Assembly: GCF_004297405.1 (NCBI RefSeq)
Contig: NZ_SCVC01000046.1
Coordinates: forward strand, 1-64,000
Length of the DNA: 64,000 bases
Reading direction: 5' to 3'
DNA from: Reyranella sp.
GTDB taxonomy: Bacteria > Pseudomonadota > Alphaproteobacteria > Reyranellales > Reyranellaceae
The notes beneath the pieces are model-generated. The model did not search any database and had not been told where the DNA came from. It saw only the letters and a list, made by a program, of their open reading frames with translations. Shown piece after piece: positions 55,250-64,000 of this stretch. The position numbers and the translations under genes are program-made. How positions within the stretch are numbered: position 1 is the first letter of the stretch; every line of letters begins with the position of its first letter.

Positions 55250-55395
55250 TCCGTTGAATTGCAAGCTGCCGGTGTATCAACGGCCACGGTTCCTTTGTTC
55301 GAAAAATGAGAAACCACCCGAAAGGAAACGCGCCCGCGCGAATCCCCGCGACAGTGGCGGCGCACCTCTATTCCTCAACGTTGTTTGACTAAAAT
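55250..55395. other. Convergent intergenic gap
   Basis: A 146-bp gap between two convergent genes. It contains no clear terminator or gene; AAAATGAG and CTCAACGTTGTTTG are AT-rich spots only. Confidence 0.3.
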
Positions 55396-56688
55396 TCAAC
55401 CGAAAGCCTTCAATGCTTCATCAGATTCGGGTCGAGAGACCGACCTGCCGCTCCAATCTGGTCGATAGACTTGAATTGGTTGGCTGCGGCCCTTTAGAGA
55501 ATGAGTCGCGAGTGATACCCAGGCTAAATCCCGCTCGAGATCTGGCGCCGAAGCGAGGACATCGGCAGAGATCAACATCGACTCGCCGAGTTCGGCGGTC
55601 AGCCGCTCGATCCGTGCGGCGGTATTGACGGTGTCGCCAATGGCCGTGTACTCGAGCCGGCGTTCGTCCCCTAACGGGCCGGCGATCACGTCGCCATAAT
55701 GGATCCCGACACCGATCTGTAGCGGTGGCAGCCCCTCGGCGAGCCGCTCGGCGCTCCACTTCTCGATGGCGGAGACCACGGCAAGTCCGCCAAGTACCGC
55801 ATTCCGCGCATCGTCTGTGCGCGGCTGCGGCACGCCGAAGATGGCCATCACGCCGTCGCCGATGAACTTGTCGATTGTACCGTGGTGACTCATGATGGGT
55901 TCGGAGATGCGCCGTCTGTAGTCGTTCAGGAAATCCGCAACCTTATCGGCGGGCATGTTCTCGGCCAGGCTCGTGAAGCCTCGCAGATCGGCAAACAGTA
56001 TTGCCGCATTTTGCGGCCGGAACGATGGCGCCGCGCTGCCGGCGTTAGCGATCTCGTCCACGAGCTGCGGACTGAAATAGCGCGATAGATTACCCCGCAG
56101 GCGGGCCTCGACGAGCGATCGGGTCAACGTCCGACGCGCCCGCGTCACGGCGACGAATAGCGCGAAAGTCACGAGACCGACGAACGCTAAACGCCCGAGG
56201 GCGGCGGTGAACGCTGCCGAGGTCCACGATCCTATGCCGACAAGGGGCGCTATCAACAGAATCGCGATCCACACGGCCACGAACAGTCCGCCGGTGTACA
56301 CGACTAAAAAAGGTCTGTGCCGCACGGCTGCAGCCGCGAGAAACACGAAGATCAGCAACGCCACCGGCGTATCAAGCACGAGATACAAGGGTTGCCCGGT
56401 TGCCAGGGCGAGATCCGCAAGGCAGTGGACCAACAACATCACATCAAGGCTGGCCAACAGCCAAGGTATCCAGGGGTGGAACAGGCTTCGACGAGCGGTC
56501 ACGAGGCCCGCCACGGTGATCATGGCGAAGCCGCCCAACGGCACTGCAGCGGCGTGGCGCGATTCCAGAACCCCGAGAGACCAGAAAACCAGAACCAGGA
56601 CGAGCAAGGAAAGAAGCCGCACGACGGCAACGATCCGTTCCGTGCGACGCTCGAGTTTCGCGAAGGTTCGATTGACGTCCGTCGTCAT
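55396..56688 (-). CDS. Membrane-bound class III adenylate/guanylate cyclase
   Basis: A 430-residue protein. About six hydrophobic helices (roughly 22-180) precede a cyclase catalytic domain (about 225-410) with the metal aspartates in LFADLRGFTSLAE and FIGDGVMAIFG, and the catalytic-face AIGDTVNTAARIE. It would make cAMP (or cGMP) in response to a membrane signal. It stands alone in the element; regulation is not visible. Confidence 0.88.
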   Translation of the reverse strand: MTTDVNRTFAKLERRTERIVAVVRLLSLLVLVLVFWSLGVLESRHAAAVPLGGFAMITVAGLVTARRSLFHPWIPWLLASLDVMLLVHCLADLALATGQPLYLVLDTPVALLIFVFLAAAAVRHRPFLVVYTGGLFVAVWIAILLIAPLVGIGSWTSAAFTAALGRLAFVGLVTFALFVAVTRARRTLTRSLVEARLRGNLSRYFSPQLVDEIANAGSAAPSFRPQNAAILFADLRGFTSLAENMPADKVADFLNDYRRRISEPIMSHHGTIDKFIGDGVMAIFGVPQPRTDDARNAVLGGLAVVSAIEKWSAERLAEGLPPLQIGVGIHYGDVIAGPLGDERRLEYTAIGDTVNTAARIERLTAELGESMLISADVLASAPDLERDLAWVSLATHSLKGRSQPIQVYRPDWSGRSVSRPESDEALKAFG

Positions 56689-56926
56689 AGGCTTTCGTCC
56701 ATCGCGTTGCCCGCGAGCGCGCTACATGATGTGCATGGCCTTCATAGCCGTAAGCTATCGCCCGCGGCCCTTGAGTATCGACGTTCCGGTCGTCCGGCGG
56801 CAAGCCCTAGGAGTTCTTTGGAAAGGGCCACGCCCGGAACCTGACTTGTCTATGGGCATGGCAGGTTCAGGCTGAATCCAGGCAGGCGAACATTGAGCTC
56901 GAGCGCGGTTAAGGTGCTCTGTGATC
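56689..56926. other. Intergenic region before the spondin-domain gene
   Basis: A 238-bp stretch with no gene. It is downstream of the spondin-domain gene and upstream of the cyclase, so it must hold the cyclase promoter. No clear elements are seen. Confidence 0.3.
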
Positions 56927-57637
56927 TCAGCCCTGCTGCCGCTCCGCGGCGAGCGGCATGATCTCGACATCGATCACGGCCTCGACCGGCGGATAGACAA
57001 AGCCGTCGCGCCGGTCAGCCACGGGCGCGATCGCGATCCGTTCGACCATTCCGGTGTCGGGCTTGGCTTGGCGCGGCGCCTGGTCGGGGCCGATGCCCGG
57101 CGCCTGGTTCACCTCGGTCCCGGCGTCGAACAGCGCGACCTGGCTCGTGACTTTGCCGTGCATGGCTCTCCCACCGGTATCGAAGAGCGCGATTCCGCCG
57201 TGCCGGGGAGCGAAGAACAGGTCGTTCGACTGGACGAACATGGTCGCGAACTGCAGCTTGTCGCCCGGCGACGCGGTGAACATGAAAGGCTGGCCGGGCA
57301 GGAACATGCCGCTGGAGGTCAGGCCTTTGATGGCGGTGACCTTGTCGAGCAGCGGCTGGAAGTTGCCGTCCTCGGCGAGGCGCTCCAGCGCCTCGGCGGC
57401 CGGGATACCCGGCGTGAACAGGACATGCGGCGTCGAGCTGACAACAAAGACGCCCGGCGCGATCGGTGCACCCGACGTTCCACCATCCGGCAGCTTCAGC
57501 GTCTTGTCGGTCGCAACGTTGCGGATCGTGACGGAGAAGGTCGTCGACCCCGTGGCCCGGCCGGTCGAGGCGAGGCCGGCCGTGAAAGCGGCGGCGCCTG
57601 CGCCCAGGAGTACATGCCTGCGATTGAAATGCGTCAT
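56927..57637 (-). CDS. Secreted spondin-domain protein
   Basis: A 236-residue protein with a Tat-like or Sec signal (RRHVLLGAGAAAFTAGLA) and a Spondin_N-like domain with FSVTIRNVA, GVFVVSSTPHVLFTPG and LFDTGG segments. It is exported to the periplasm or beyond. Function in bacteria is unknown; the metal-resistance setting suggests stress or metal binding but nothing proves it. ATG 57637 gives the signal peptide directly. Confidence 0.7.
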   Translation of the reverse strand: MTHFNRRHVLLGAGAAAFTAGLASTGRATGSTTFSVTIRNVATDKTLKLPDGGTSGAPIAPGVFVVSSTPHVLFTPGIPAAEALERLAEDGNFQPLLDKVTAIKGLTSSGMFLPGQPFMFTASPGDKLQFATMFVQSNDLFFAPRHGGIALFDTGGRAMHGKVTSQVALFDAGTEVNQAPGIGPDQAPRQAKPDTGMVERIAIAPVADRRDGFVYPPVEAVIDVEIMPLAAERQQG

Positions 57638-57781
57638 ATCGGGATCCTTCTCGCCATCTTCGCGCATCCTGGACGATCCCGGATGCGCGATGGGCAATCT
57701 GGCGCTTGCGCTGGTGCGGGGACACGACCGATTCGCTATCGTTTTGATGCATTTCGAACGAATGGCCGAAGGTGTCTATGA

Positions 57782-58087
57782 TCATTGAGGTGATCGACCG
57801 ACAAAAGGAGTCGATGAAGGCCCGGCGGCTGTCGTAAATGATCGATCACTATCAAGGTTCTTGCCCAGTCCCACGGCACACACCGCGAGGCGAAGGAATG
57901 CAGCCAATAACAGCGACCCCACGCCCACGACCACGAGCCAATGCCAATTCAAAGCCAGACCGCAGGTGAAGGCGACCGCCACCAAAATGACGAGCGTTCG
58001 ACGGCGGCAGTGACGATGATGAGCAGAGTCGAGCCGCTTGAGGATCGAGGAAGTTTGAACGGGCAGACTGTGGGCCGATTCGATCAT
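57782..58087 (-). CDS. Small membrane protein of a metal-resistance cluster
   Basis: A 101-residue protein with one or two hydrophobic helices (RTLVILVAVAFTCGLALNWHWLVVVGVGSLLLA). It resembles short proteins next to copper/silver systems, in which a Cys-rich end is usual; here that end is FLRLAVCAVGLG with a single Cys. Function unknown; the gene may be decaying. It follows the DUF411 gene by 21 bp. Confidence 0.5.
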   Translation of the reverse strand: MIESAHSLPVQTSSILKRLDSAHHRHCRRRTLVILVAVAFTCGLALNWHWLVVVGVGSLLLAAFLRLAVCAVGLGKNLDSDRSFTTAAGPSSTPFVGRSPQ

Positions 58088-58108
58088 GGAGAACTCGCTC
58101 TTGAGCGC

Positions 58109-58546
58109 TCACTCCTTGGCGTAAATGGTCGGGTCACTCCCATCCTTGGGGAGAGCGTAGATGACGAACGGTCCCGTCTTCGTCCCGGACATGCCCGGCG
58201 AGCCTGTAGGCATGCCAGGCAAGGAGATGCCGGCGATCGGTGGACGTTCTGATAGCAGCCTGCGGACCACATCAACGGGCACATGGCCATCAACCACATA
58301 ATCGTCGACGAACATCGTGTGGCAACCTTCCAGATCGGCCGGCACCCCGGCCTTACGGCTGATGCTGGCGAGATCGTGAGTCGGCTTGACAGTTACGTCG
58401 AAGCCATTGCGGCGCAAGTAGGCCGCATATTTTTCACAGCAGCCGCATTGCGGGCTCGTGTAGAGAAGCGCCTTAGGCCGCTCCTCGGCGTGAGCCACGG
58501 CGAAAATCATCATCAGTAAGGCGGCAAGGGAGAGAATACGGCCCAT
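58109..58546 (-). CDS. DUF411 metal-binding protein
   Basis: A 145-residue periplasmic protein: signal peptide of about 20 residues ending AVAHA, then SPQCGCCEKY (C34, C36, C37), GVPADLEGCHTMFVDDYV (C75) and HVPVDVVRRLL. DUF411 proteins accompany copper and silver resistance genes and probably carry copper. ATG 58546 follows AAGGAGATCAACAG. Confidence 0.88.
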   Translation of the reverse strand: MGRILSLAALLMMIFAVAHAEERPKALLYTSPQCGCCEKYAAYLRRNGFDVTVKPTHDLASISRKAGVPADLEGCHTMFVDDYVVDGHVPVDVVRRLLSERPPIAGISLPGMPTGSPGMSGTKTGPFVIYALPKDGSDPTIYAKE

Positions 58547-58606
58547 CTGTTGATCTCCTTCGCTAGGTTGTTCCATCGGTTTGACGAGACGGTCGTCCCT
58601 CGCTCA

Positions 58607-58801
58607 TCACTTGCGGATAAGGCCGTCACCGATCCTGATAACTGCCATCATGCCGGCGGTCTGATGGTCGGTGACGTGGCAATGCACCATCCAGTCGCCG
58701 GGGTTGATCGACCCGCCACCTTCGCAAAAGCAAGGCCTGCCGTCGCCGAGAGCAAGGCTCGGCGCAAGATCAGTGGTGAAGAGGTGGTTCTCATGTCTCA
58801 C
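58607..58801 (-). pseudogene. C-terminal remnant of a multicopper oxidase
   Basis: A 64-codon frame ends with GDWMVHCHVTDHQTAGMMAVIRI, the type 1/type 3 copper motif HCHxxxH...GM of multicopper oxidases. The three upstream cupredoxin domains are missing. A GTG at 58801 overlaps the CusC stop, but the short form would not bind the trinuclear copper site. It is most likely a deletion scar. Confidence 0.7.
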
Positions 58802-60246
58802 TGCATCGGTGTTGATGCTGGTGCCGCCGGCTCGTTACTCGCGAATCCGCCGCCGCCAATGGAAAGCGCGGCCTGCAGGTCAGCAGCGGCAAGATAGAAA
58901 TCGCGGCGCGCGTCCAGCGCAGAGGCAGTGGCTCCGATGCGCACGCGTGCGTCGACGAAGAACCTGAACAGATCGACCCGCATCCCCTCGCCGGCCAGCA
59001 CACCGTTGTTGTATCGCAATGCCACCTCGCGAGAGACCGTCTGGCGCAGCGGCAAGACGCGGTCACGCCAGAACCGAGCGATGTCGTAGGTGCCACGATA
59101 GGTCTCGTAGGCGATGCGCGCCTCGGAGCGGGCATTGACGGCCTTTGCGGCGAGCCGATTGAGCGCCCGCATGTAGGTCTCCCGTGCTGTCCGCGTGCGG
59201 GCTTCGCCGGTATCGAAGATCGGCAGCTGGAAGTCGAGCTGGGCACCACCGCGGTTGATCTGGGTGTTGGTATTGGTCAGCGGGTTTGCCGACTCGCTGT
59301 TGAAGATGCCGGCCAACTGCAGCATCGAGACGTAGCGCGTCGCCTCGGTGAGCGACAACGATTTGGCCTGCGCGGCAACGTCGTGGCGCGCCATGACGAG
59401 GTCGACCCTGCGGTTGATGGCTTCAATTTCCACCGTCGCCATGGATTCGGGCTCCCCGGGCAGAGGCGGCAGCTCGGCGGGCAGATTGAAGGAGACGTCG
59501 CCTCCCCACAGGCCCATCAGGCGGATCAGCGTCTCGCGCTCGCGGCGCGCCGTGAGCCGGGCTTGGGCCATCCGTGCGCTCAGTTCGGCATAAAAGGCGG
59601 CGAGTTCGGCCTGATCGAGCTGGTCGCCGCCGCCGGCTTGACCAAGCTGTATGTTCAGTTTTACTGCCGCGTCGACCGTGCCGCGCGCCTGATCAAGGAA
59701 GCCGACCTGTTGCTGGGCAGCCACGGCACGGATGTACGCCTTTCGCGTGTCCACGGCGAGGCGGAGTGTGGTTAGGATCGCCTGGTGCCGAGCGTGCGCG
59801 AAGTGCTCGGCGGCGATCGCCGTCCGGCGCGGCAGCGTGATCAGGCTCAGGATGTCGCCGATCAGCCTCAGCTCGAAATTTGCAACGCCCGTGCCCCCCA
59901 CATTCATCAACGAGATTCCCGGATTGGGTGGCAGGCTGGCCTGGACATAGGCCGCCTCGGAGATCCCCAGGTCATTGTAGGCGGCCTGCAGGTCGCGGTT
60001 GTTGAGCAGCGCCACCTGCACCGCCGCATCGGCTGAGAGCGGCATGGCCAGCAGGTTGGCGACCTGCTCTTTGGCCTGGTGCGCCTGCTCGACGCTGGCG
60101 ATCTTGACGACATTCCTGCCGATGCCGGAACCGGTCTCCCGGCCGACGCCCTGCGCCACCTCGCTCATGCCGCCGTCAGGCGAGAACGAGGCGCAGCCGG
60201 CGAGCAGGCCGGTGAGCGAAAGCACTATGACGGCAGGCCGGATCAT
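58798..60246 (-). CDS. cusC: CusC-type outer-membrane efflux lipoprotein
   Basis: A 482-residue TolC-family protein with a lipoprotein signal (LLAGC lipobox, Cys18) and two OEP repeats rich in Ala/Gln/Leu coiled-coil. It forms the outer-membrane exit duct for CusBA. The start overlaps the upstream 58-residue lipoprotein gene by four bases. A copper/silver role is taken from the adjacent CusA. Confidence 0.88.
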   Translation of the reverse strand: MIRPAVIVLSLTGLLAGCASFSPDGGMSEVAQGVGRETGSGIGRNVVKIASVEQAHQAKEQVANLLAMPLSADAAVQVALLNNRDLQAAYNDLGISEAAYVQASLPPNPGISLMNVGGTGVANFELRLIGDILSLITLPRRTAIAAEHFAHARHQAILTTLRLAVDTRKAYIRAVAAQQQVGFLDQARGTVDAAVKLNIQLGQAGGGDQLDQAELAAFYAELSARMAQARLTARRERETLIRLMGLWGGDVSFNLPAELPPLPGEPESMATVEIEAINRRVDLVMARHDVAAQAKSLSLTEATRYVSMLQLAGIFNSESANPLTNTNTQINRGGAQLDFQLPIFDTGEARTRTARETYMRALNRLAAKAVNARSEARIAYETYRGTYDIARFWRDRVLPLRQTVSREVALRYNNGVLAGEGMRVDLFRFFVDARVRIGATASALDARRDFYLAAADLQAALSIGGGGFASNEPAAPASTPMQ

Positions 60247-60419
60247 GGCGTCCTCCCCAGCCCGTGATAGACGGTGCCCGCCATGACCGGGCGATAGGGT
60301 GCGTCGGAGGACGGCGCCGTCGAATCGTCAGGTCCAGGCGATGGCGCCAGCGTCGGCGGTGTCGACTCCGAGCAGGCCTGAAGCAACGCAACTAATGCTG
60401 CGAGCATGAAGTATCTCAT
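60243..60419 (-). CDS. Small lipoprotein between cusA and cusC
   Basis: A 58-residue protein with a lipoprotein signal (MRYFMLAALVALLQAC, lipobox LLQAC, Cys16) and a Pro/Ser-rich tail with YRPVMAGTVYHGLG. No family is recognised. It overlaps both neighbours by ATGA junctions, so translation is coupled through the operon. Confidence 0.6.
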   Translation of the reverse strand: MRYFMLAALVALLQACSESTPPTLAPSPGPDDSTAPSSDAPYRPVMAGTVYHGLGRTP

Positions 60420-63400
60420 GTGCGGGCCTCCGCTAGGCGAGTCGATGCCGGCTGCAGGCTCCAGCCCTTCACCAAGGCGTAGAGCGCGGGAATGACCAGC
60501 AAGGTGAGCAGGGTCGAGCTCACCATGCCGCCGATCATCGGCACGGCGATGCGCTGCATCACCTCCGAGCCGGTGCCGGTGCTCCACAGGATCGGCAGCA
60601 GCCCCGCCATGATCGCTGTCACCGTCATCATCTTCGGTCGCACGCGCTCGACGGCACCCTCGACGATGGCGGCCCGGAGATCCGAACGGTCGAGGGGGCG
60701 GCCCTCGGCCTCACATTGGCGGTGCCGCTCCTTCAGCGCATGATCGAGATAGATCAGCATCACCACGCCGGTCTCGGCGGCGACGCCCGCCAGGGCGATG
60801 AAGCCGACGGCAACGGCCACGCTCATGTTGAAGCCTAGCCACCACACGAACCAGAAGCCGCCGACGAGCGAGAACGGCAGCGACAGCATGACGATCAACG
60901 TCTCCGTCATGCGCCGGAAGTTGAGGTAGAGAAGGACAAAGATCAGCAGCAAGGTCGCCGGCACGACGATCTGCAGCCGAGCCTCGGCGCGTTCGAGAAA
61001 CTCGAACTGGCCGCTCCAGATGGCGTAGGAGCCGGGCGGAAACTTGACCTTTTCCTGCACGGCGCGCCGCGCATCAGCGACATATCCGCCGAGATCGCGG
61101 TCGCGGAAATCGACGAAGACATAGACCGCGAGTTGGGCGTTCTCGGTGCGGATGGTGGTCGGGCCCTGGCTCGGCTTCACCTCGGCGACCTGGCCCAGCG
61201 GGATCATGCCGCCGCGCATGGTCGAAATCAGCACGTCGGACGCGATGGCCCGCGGATCGGAGCGGAAATCCCGCGGATAGCGCACGTTGACCGAATAGCG
61301 CTCGCGGCCCTCGACCGTGGTGGTGACCGCCTCGCCGCCCAAGGCGCTCGACACCGCGAGCTGCAAATCCTCAATGGTGAGGCCGTACTGAGCGAGCCTC
61401 ATTCGGTCGGGCACGATGTCGAGGAACGAGCCGCCGGTGACTCTCTCGGCAAAGGCGCTGGTGGTGCCGGGCACGCTGCGCACCGCCGCCTCGACCTGGC
61501 GGGCAAGGCCTTCCAGTTCGCCGAGGTCGCGCCCTAGCAGCTTGATGCCCACGGGCGTGCGGATGCCGGTGGCCAGCATGTCGGTGCGGGCCTTGATCGG
61601 CATGGTCCAGGCGTTGCTGACACCGGGGAACTGCAAAGCCCGGTCGAGCTCGGCGATCAGTAGGTCGATGTTCATGCCTGGCCGCCACTGATCCTTGGGC
61701 TTGAGGTTGATCACCGTCTCGAACATTTCGAGTGGCGCCGGATCGGTGGCGGTGCCGGCGCGGCCACCCTTGCCATAGACCGAGGCCACTTCGGGGAACG
61801 ATTTGATGATCTTGTCCTGAGTCTGCAGGAGCTCGGCCGACTTGGTGACGGAAAGGCCAGGCAGCGTGGTCGGCATGTAGAACAGCGTGCCCTCGTCAAG
61901 GGCGGGCATGAATTCCGTGCCGACCCGCATCGCCGGCCACGCCGTGGCGCCCAGTATCGCCAGCGCCAGAACGATCGTCAGCACGCGTGCCCGCAACACC
62001 AGATCGATGGCTGGCCGGTAGATCCAGATCAGCACGCGATTCACCGGATTGCGGCGTTCCGGCAGGATGCGGCCGCGCACGAACAGAAGCATCAACGCCG
62101 GCACCAAGGTGACCGACAGCAGCGCCGCCGCCGCCATCGACAGGCTCTTGGTCCAGGCCAGCGGCTTGAACATCCGGCCCTCCTGCGCCTCCAAGGTGAA
62201 GATCGGCAGGAACGACACGGTGATGACCAGCAGGCTGAAGAACAGAGCCGGACCGACCTCGACCGCCGCCTCGATGATCGCCTCGCTGCGCGGCTGGCCT
62301 GGTTTCAGCCGTTCCAGATGCTTGTGGGCGTTCTCGATCATCACGATGGCGGCGTCGATCATGGCACCGATGGCAATGGCGATACCGCCGAGGCTCATGA
62401 TGTTGGAGCCGATGCCCATGATGTGCATGGCGAGGAACGCCATCAGCACGCCGACCGGCAAGGTCACGATCGCGACCAGCGCCGAGCGCACATGCAGCAG
62501 GAACACGAAGCACACGACCGCCACCACGACGCTCTCCTCGACCAGCGTGCGGATCAGCGTGTCGATGGCGCGGTGGATCAGGTCGGAGCGGTCGTAGACC
62601 GCCTCGATGCGCACGCCCTCCGGCAGGCCGCCGGCGATCTCCTTGATCTTGGCCTTCACGTTGGCGATGACGTCGAGCGCGTTCTGACCGAAGCGCTGCA
62701 GGACGATGCCACTCACCACCTCGCCCTCGCCGTCGAGCTCGGCGACGCCGCGCCGTTCGTCAGGCCCGAACTCGACCCGCGCCACGTCGCGCAGCAACAC
62801 CGGCACCGACCCGTCGGCACGCAGCACGATCTGCTCAAGGTCCGCGGTGTTCTTGATATAGCCGCGGCCACGCACCATGAACTCGGTCTCGGCCATCTCG
62901 ACGACCCGGCCGCCGACCTCCCGGTTGGAGGCGCGGATCGCCGCGATCACGCTCGCCAGTGGCACGCCGAAGCTGCGCAGCTTGGCCGGGTCGACCACGA
63001 CGTTGTATTGCCGCACGAAACCGCCGACACTTGCCACCTCGGCCACGCCTTCGGCCTTGGCCAGGCCGAAGCGGATGTACCAGTCCTGCAGCGAACGCAA
63101 CTCGGCCAGCGAGCGGTTCGCGCCCACCACGACGTATTGATAGACCCAGCCGACTCCGGTCGCATCGGGTCCCAAGGTCGGCTTGACATCGGCTGGCAGC
63201 TTCTGGGCGCCAGAGTTGAGGTACTCCAGCACACGGCTGCGCGCCCAGTAGATGTCGGTGCCGTCCTCGAAGATGATGTAGACGAACGACACGCCGAAGA
63301 AGGAGAAGCCGCGCACCGCACGGCTGCGCGGCACCGCCAGCATCGCCGTGGTCAGCGGATAGGTGACCTGGTCCTCGACGACCTGCGGCGCCTGGCCCGG

Positions 63401-63559
63401 CATCTCGGTGTAGACGATCACCTGAGTGTCGGAGAGGTCCGGGATGGCGTCGAGCGAGACGCGACCGACGGCGTAGAGCCCGCCGCCAGTCAGGCCAAGG
63501 GTGGCAATGAACACCAACAGCAGGTTGCGCGATGACCAGCGGATGAGTCCGGCGATCAT
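60416..63559 (-). CDS. cusA: CusA/CzcA-family heavy-metal RND pump
   Basis: A 1047-residue inner-membrane proton-driven pump. It has VEDQVTYPLTTAMLAVP, GFSFFGVSFVYIIFEDGTD and MFETVINLKP in the HME-RND pattern. Methionines stand at the three CusA copper-ligand positions (LFYMPTT, PLEMFET, ARTDMLATGI), so Cu(I)/Ag(I) is the likely substrate. Length is normal for the family. It overlaps the cusB stop by four bases. Confidence 0.9.
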   Translation of the reverse strand: MIAGLIRWSSRNLLLVFIATLGLTGGGLYAVGRVSLDAIPDLSDTQVIVYTEMPGQAPQVVEDQVTYPLTTAMLAVPRSRAVRGFSFFGVSFVYIIFEDGTDIYWARSRVLEYLNSGAQKLPADVKPTLGPDATGVGWVYQYVVVGANRSLAELRSLQDWYIRFGLAKAEGVAEVASVGGFVRQYNVVVDPAKLRSFGVPLASVIAAIRASNREVGGRVVEMAETEFMVRGRGYIKNTADLEQIVLRADGSVPVLLRDVARVEFGPDERRGVAELDGEGEVVSGIVLQRFGQNALDVIANVKAKIKEIAGGLPEGVRIEAVYDRSDLIHRAIDTLIRTLVEESVVVAVVCFVFLLHVRSALVAIVTLPVGVLMAFLAMHIMGIGSNIMSLGGIAIAIGAMIDAAIVMIENAHKHLERLKPGQPRSEAIIEAAVEVGPALFFSLLVITVSFLPIFTLEAQEGRMFKPLAWTKSLSMAAAALLSVTLVPALMLLFVRGRILPERRNPVNRVLIWIYRPAIDLVLRARVLTIVLALAILGATAWPAMRVGTEFMPALDEGTLFYMPTTLPGLSVTKSAELLQTQDKIIKSFPEVASVYGKGGRAGTATDPAPLEMFETVINLKPKDQWRPGMNIDLLIAELDRALQFPGVSNAWTMPIKARTDMLATGIRTPVGIKLLGRDLGELEGLARQVEAAVRSVPGTTSAFAERVTGGSFLDIVPDRMRLAQYGLTIEDLQLAVSSALGGEAVTTTVEGRERYSVNVRYPRDFRSDPRAIASDVLISTMRGGMIPLGQVAEVKPSQGPTTIRTENAQLAVYVFVDFRDRDLGGYVADARRAVQEKVKFPPGSYAIWSGQFEFLERAEARLQIVVPATLLLIFVLLYLNFRRMTETLIVMLSLPFSLVGGFWFVWWLGFNMSVAVAVGFIALAGVAAETGVVMLIYLDHALKERHRQCEAEGRPLDRSDLRAAIVEGAVERVRPKMMTVTAIMAGLLPILWSTGTGSEVMQRIAVPMIGGMVSSTLLTLLVIPALYALVKGWSLQPASTRLAEART

Positions 63560-64000
63560 TTGGCGTCTCCTGCGGTGAACGCCGCAAGTGCCGCCCGCAG
63601 ATTGCTCTCGGCGTCGATCAGGAAGGTGGCCGCCGTCACCACGCGCTCGCCCGGCTTCAGCCCGTCGAGCACCTGAACGTACCCAGCCACGCGTGCGCCG
63701 AGCTTCACCGGCCGCGGCTCGTATCGGCCCTCGCCGCGTTCGACCAGCACGACCTGGCGCTTGCCGCTGTCGATCACCGCAGAGTCGGGCACTGCCACCC
63801 ATCGGCCGGGGATGGGCGCCACGATCTCAACGGTGGCCGCCATGTCGGCCCGCAGTAGCCCATCAGGATTGGCCACCTCTATTCTGAGCCGCGCCGTGCG
63901 GCTCTCCTTGCCGACGCTGGGATAGATGAAGGTCACGCGGCCGGGAAACGACCGGTCGGGCCAGGTATTGACGGTGACCTTGGCCACGTCGCCTACTTTC
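63556..64000 (-). CDS. cusB: CusB-type membrane-fusion protein (partial)
   Basis: The C-terminal 148 or so residues of a periplasmic adaptor. The beta-barrel region FPGRVTFIYPSVGKESRTARLRIE and the membrane-proximal VPDSAVIDSGKRQVVLVE and GLKPGERVVTAATFLIDAES match CusB. The N-terminus and signal lie beyond the right edge. Confidence 0.85.
   Translation of the reverse strand, partial: KVGDVAKVTVNTWPDRSFPGRVTFIYPSVGKESRTARLRIEVANPDGLLRADMAATVEIVAPIPGRWVAVPDSAVIDSGKRQVVLVERGEGRYEPRPVKLGARVAGYVQVLDGLKPGERVVTAATFLIDAESNLRAALAAFTAGDAK

Larger units (their letters stand above)
43589..64000. mobile_element. Putative tRNA-Gly-integrated genomic island carrying metal resistance (right end outside window)
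   Basis: The left edge is the tRNA-Gly fragment followed by a tyrosine integrase. The cargo is accessory: two MerR and two ArsR regulators, a P1B ATPase, MerT/MerB-like genes, DUF411 and a Cus efflux operon, with gene remnants. No conjugation or phage structural genes are present in the visible part and no second tRNA copy is seen, so the right limit is unknown. Confidence 0.6.

Noticed and set aside
58607-58801. A functional small copper protein
   Set aside because: The fragment has the end of a multicopper oxidase only; the other copper ligands lie in the missing domains.

Overview
The window is GC-rich chromosomal DNA from an alphaproteobacterium. The evidence is the pstSCAB-phoUB order with phoR nearby, a full phn C-P lyase set with two PhnE permeases, dense ATGA-type overlaps, and a UbiH/COQ6-like hydroxylase. 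A Reyranella-like or other Rhodospirillales-type host would fit, but the taxon is inferred from gene content only.

1-8.4 kb holds housekeeping genes: the end of a TorF-like outer-membrane protein, a UbiH-family hydroxylase, a CobW-type metal chaperone, a WD40 protein, a Bcr/CflA exporter, a MoeB/ThiF E1-like enzyme coupled to a DsrE-like protein, an adenosine kinase and an AmpG-like transporter. 8.5-26.2 kb is a phosphorus island. pstSCAB-phoU-phoB runs leftward behind an array of 11-bp Pho-box repeats. phnGHIJKLMN runs rightward; phnC-phnD-phnE-phnE and a 2H-phosphoesterase-like gene run leftward; phoR lies beyond them. The phosphonate genes therefore sit between phoR and pstS and end in a tail-to-tail overlap.

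26.3-30.6 kb, leftward, carries argG, a divergent Lgt-like membrane enzyme, a cysteine-rich radical SAM protein resembling the tetraether-lipid-synthase group, a small two-helix membrane protein and a rhomboid protease. The Lgt-like/radical SAM pair is the best candidate here for an undescribed system, probably lipid-modifying, because the Lgt homologue lacks the residues normally needed for prolipoprotein transfer. 30.7-43.3 kb has two class I methyltransferases, RlmN, a SpoU-type RNA methyltransferase, a DMT transporter, a hydroxyacid dehydrogenase, a TauD-type dioxygenase, a thiolase, panC, and a three-gene SGNH/GT2/FkbM cluster.

At 43.59 kb the 3' half of a tRNA-Gly(GCC) gene is followed by a tyrosine integrase. 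Everything to the right looks like a genomic island that runs off the window. Its cargo is metal resistance: a CcdA/thioredoxin-like/MerR/P1B-ATPase (with an unusual YPC motif)/HMA module; a YnfA protein, a second MerR, a MerT-like protein and a three-part GDCCVxC-CC-MerB fusion; an ArsR plus MFS pair; a second ArsR plus DUF2306 protein; a membrane adenylate cyclase; a spondin-domain protein; a DUF411 protein; a multicopper-oxidase remnant; and a CusC-lipoprotein-CusA-CusB copper/silver efflux operon cut by the right edge. MerR-type promoters with long spacers tie the regulators to their targets.
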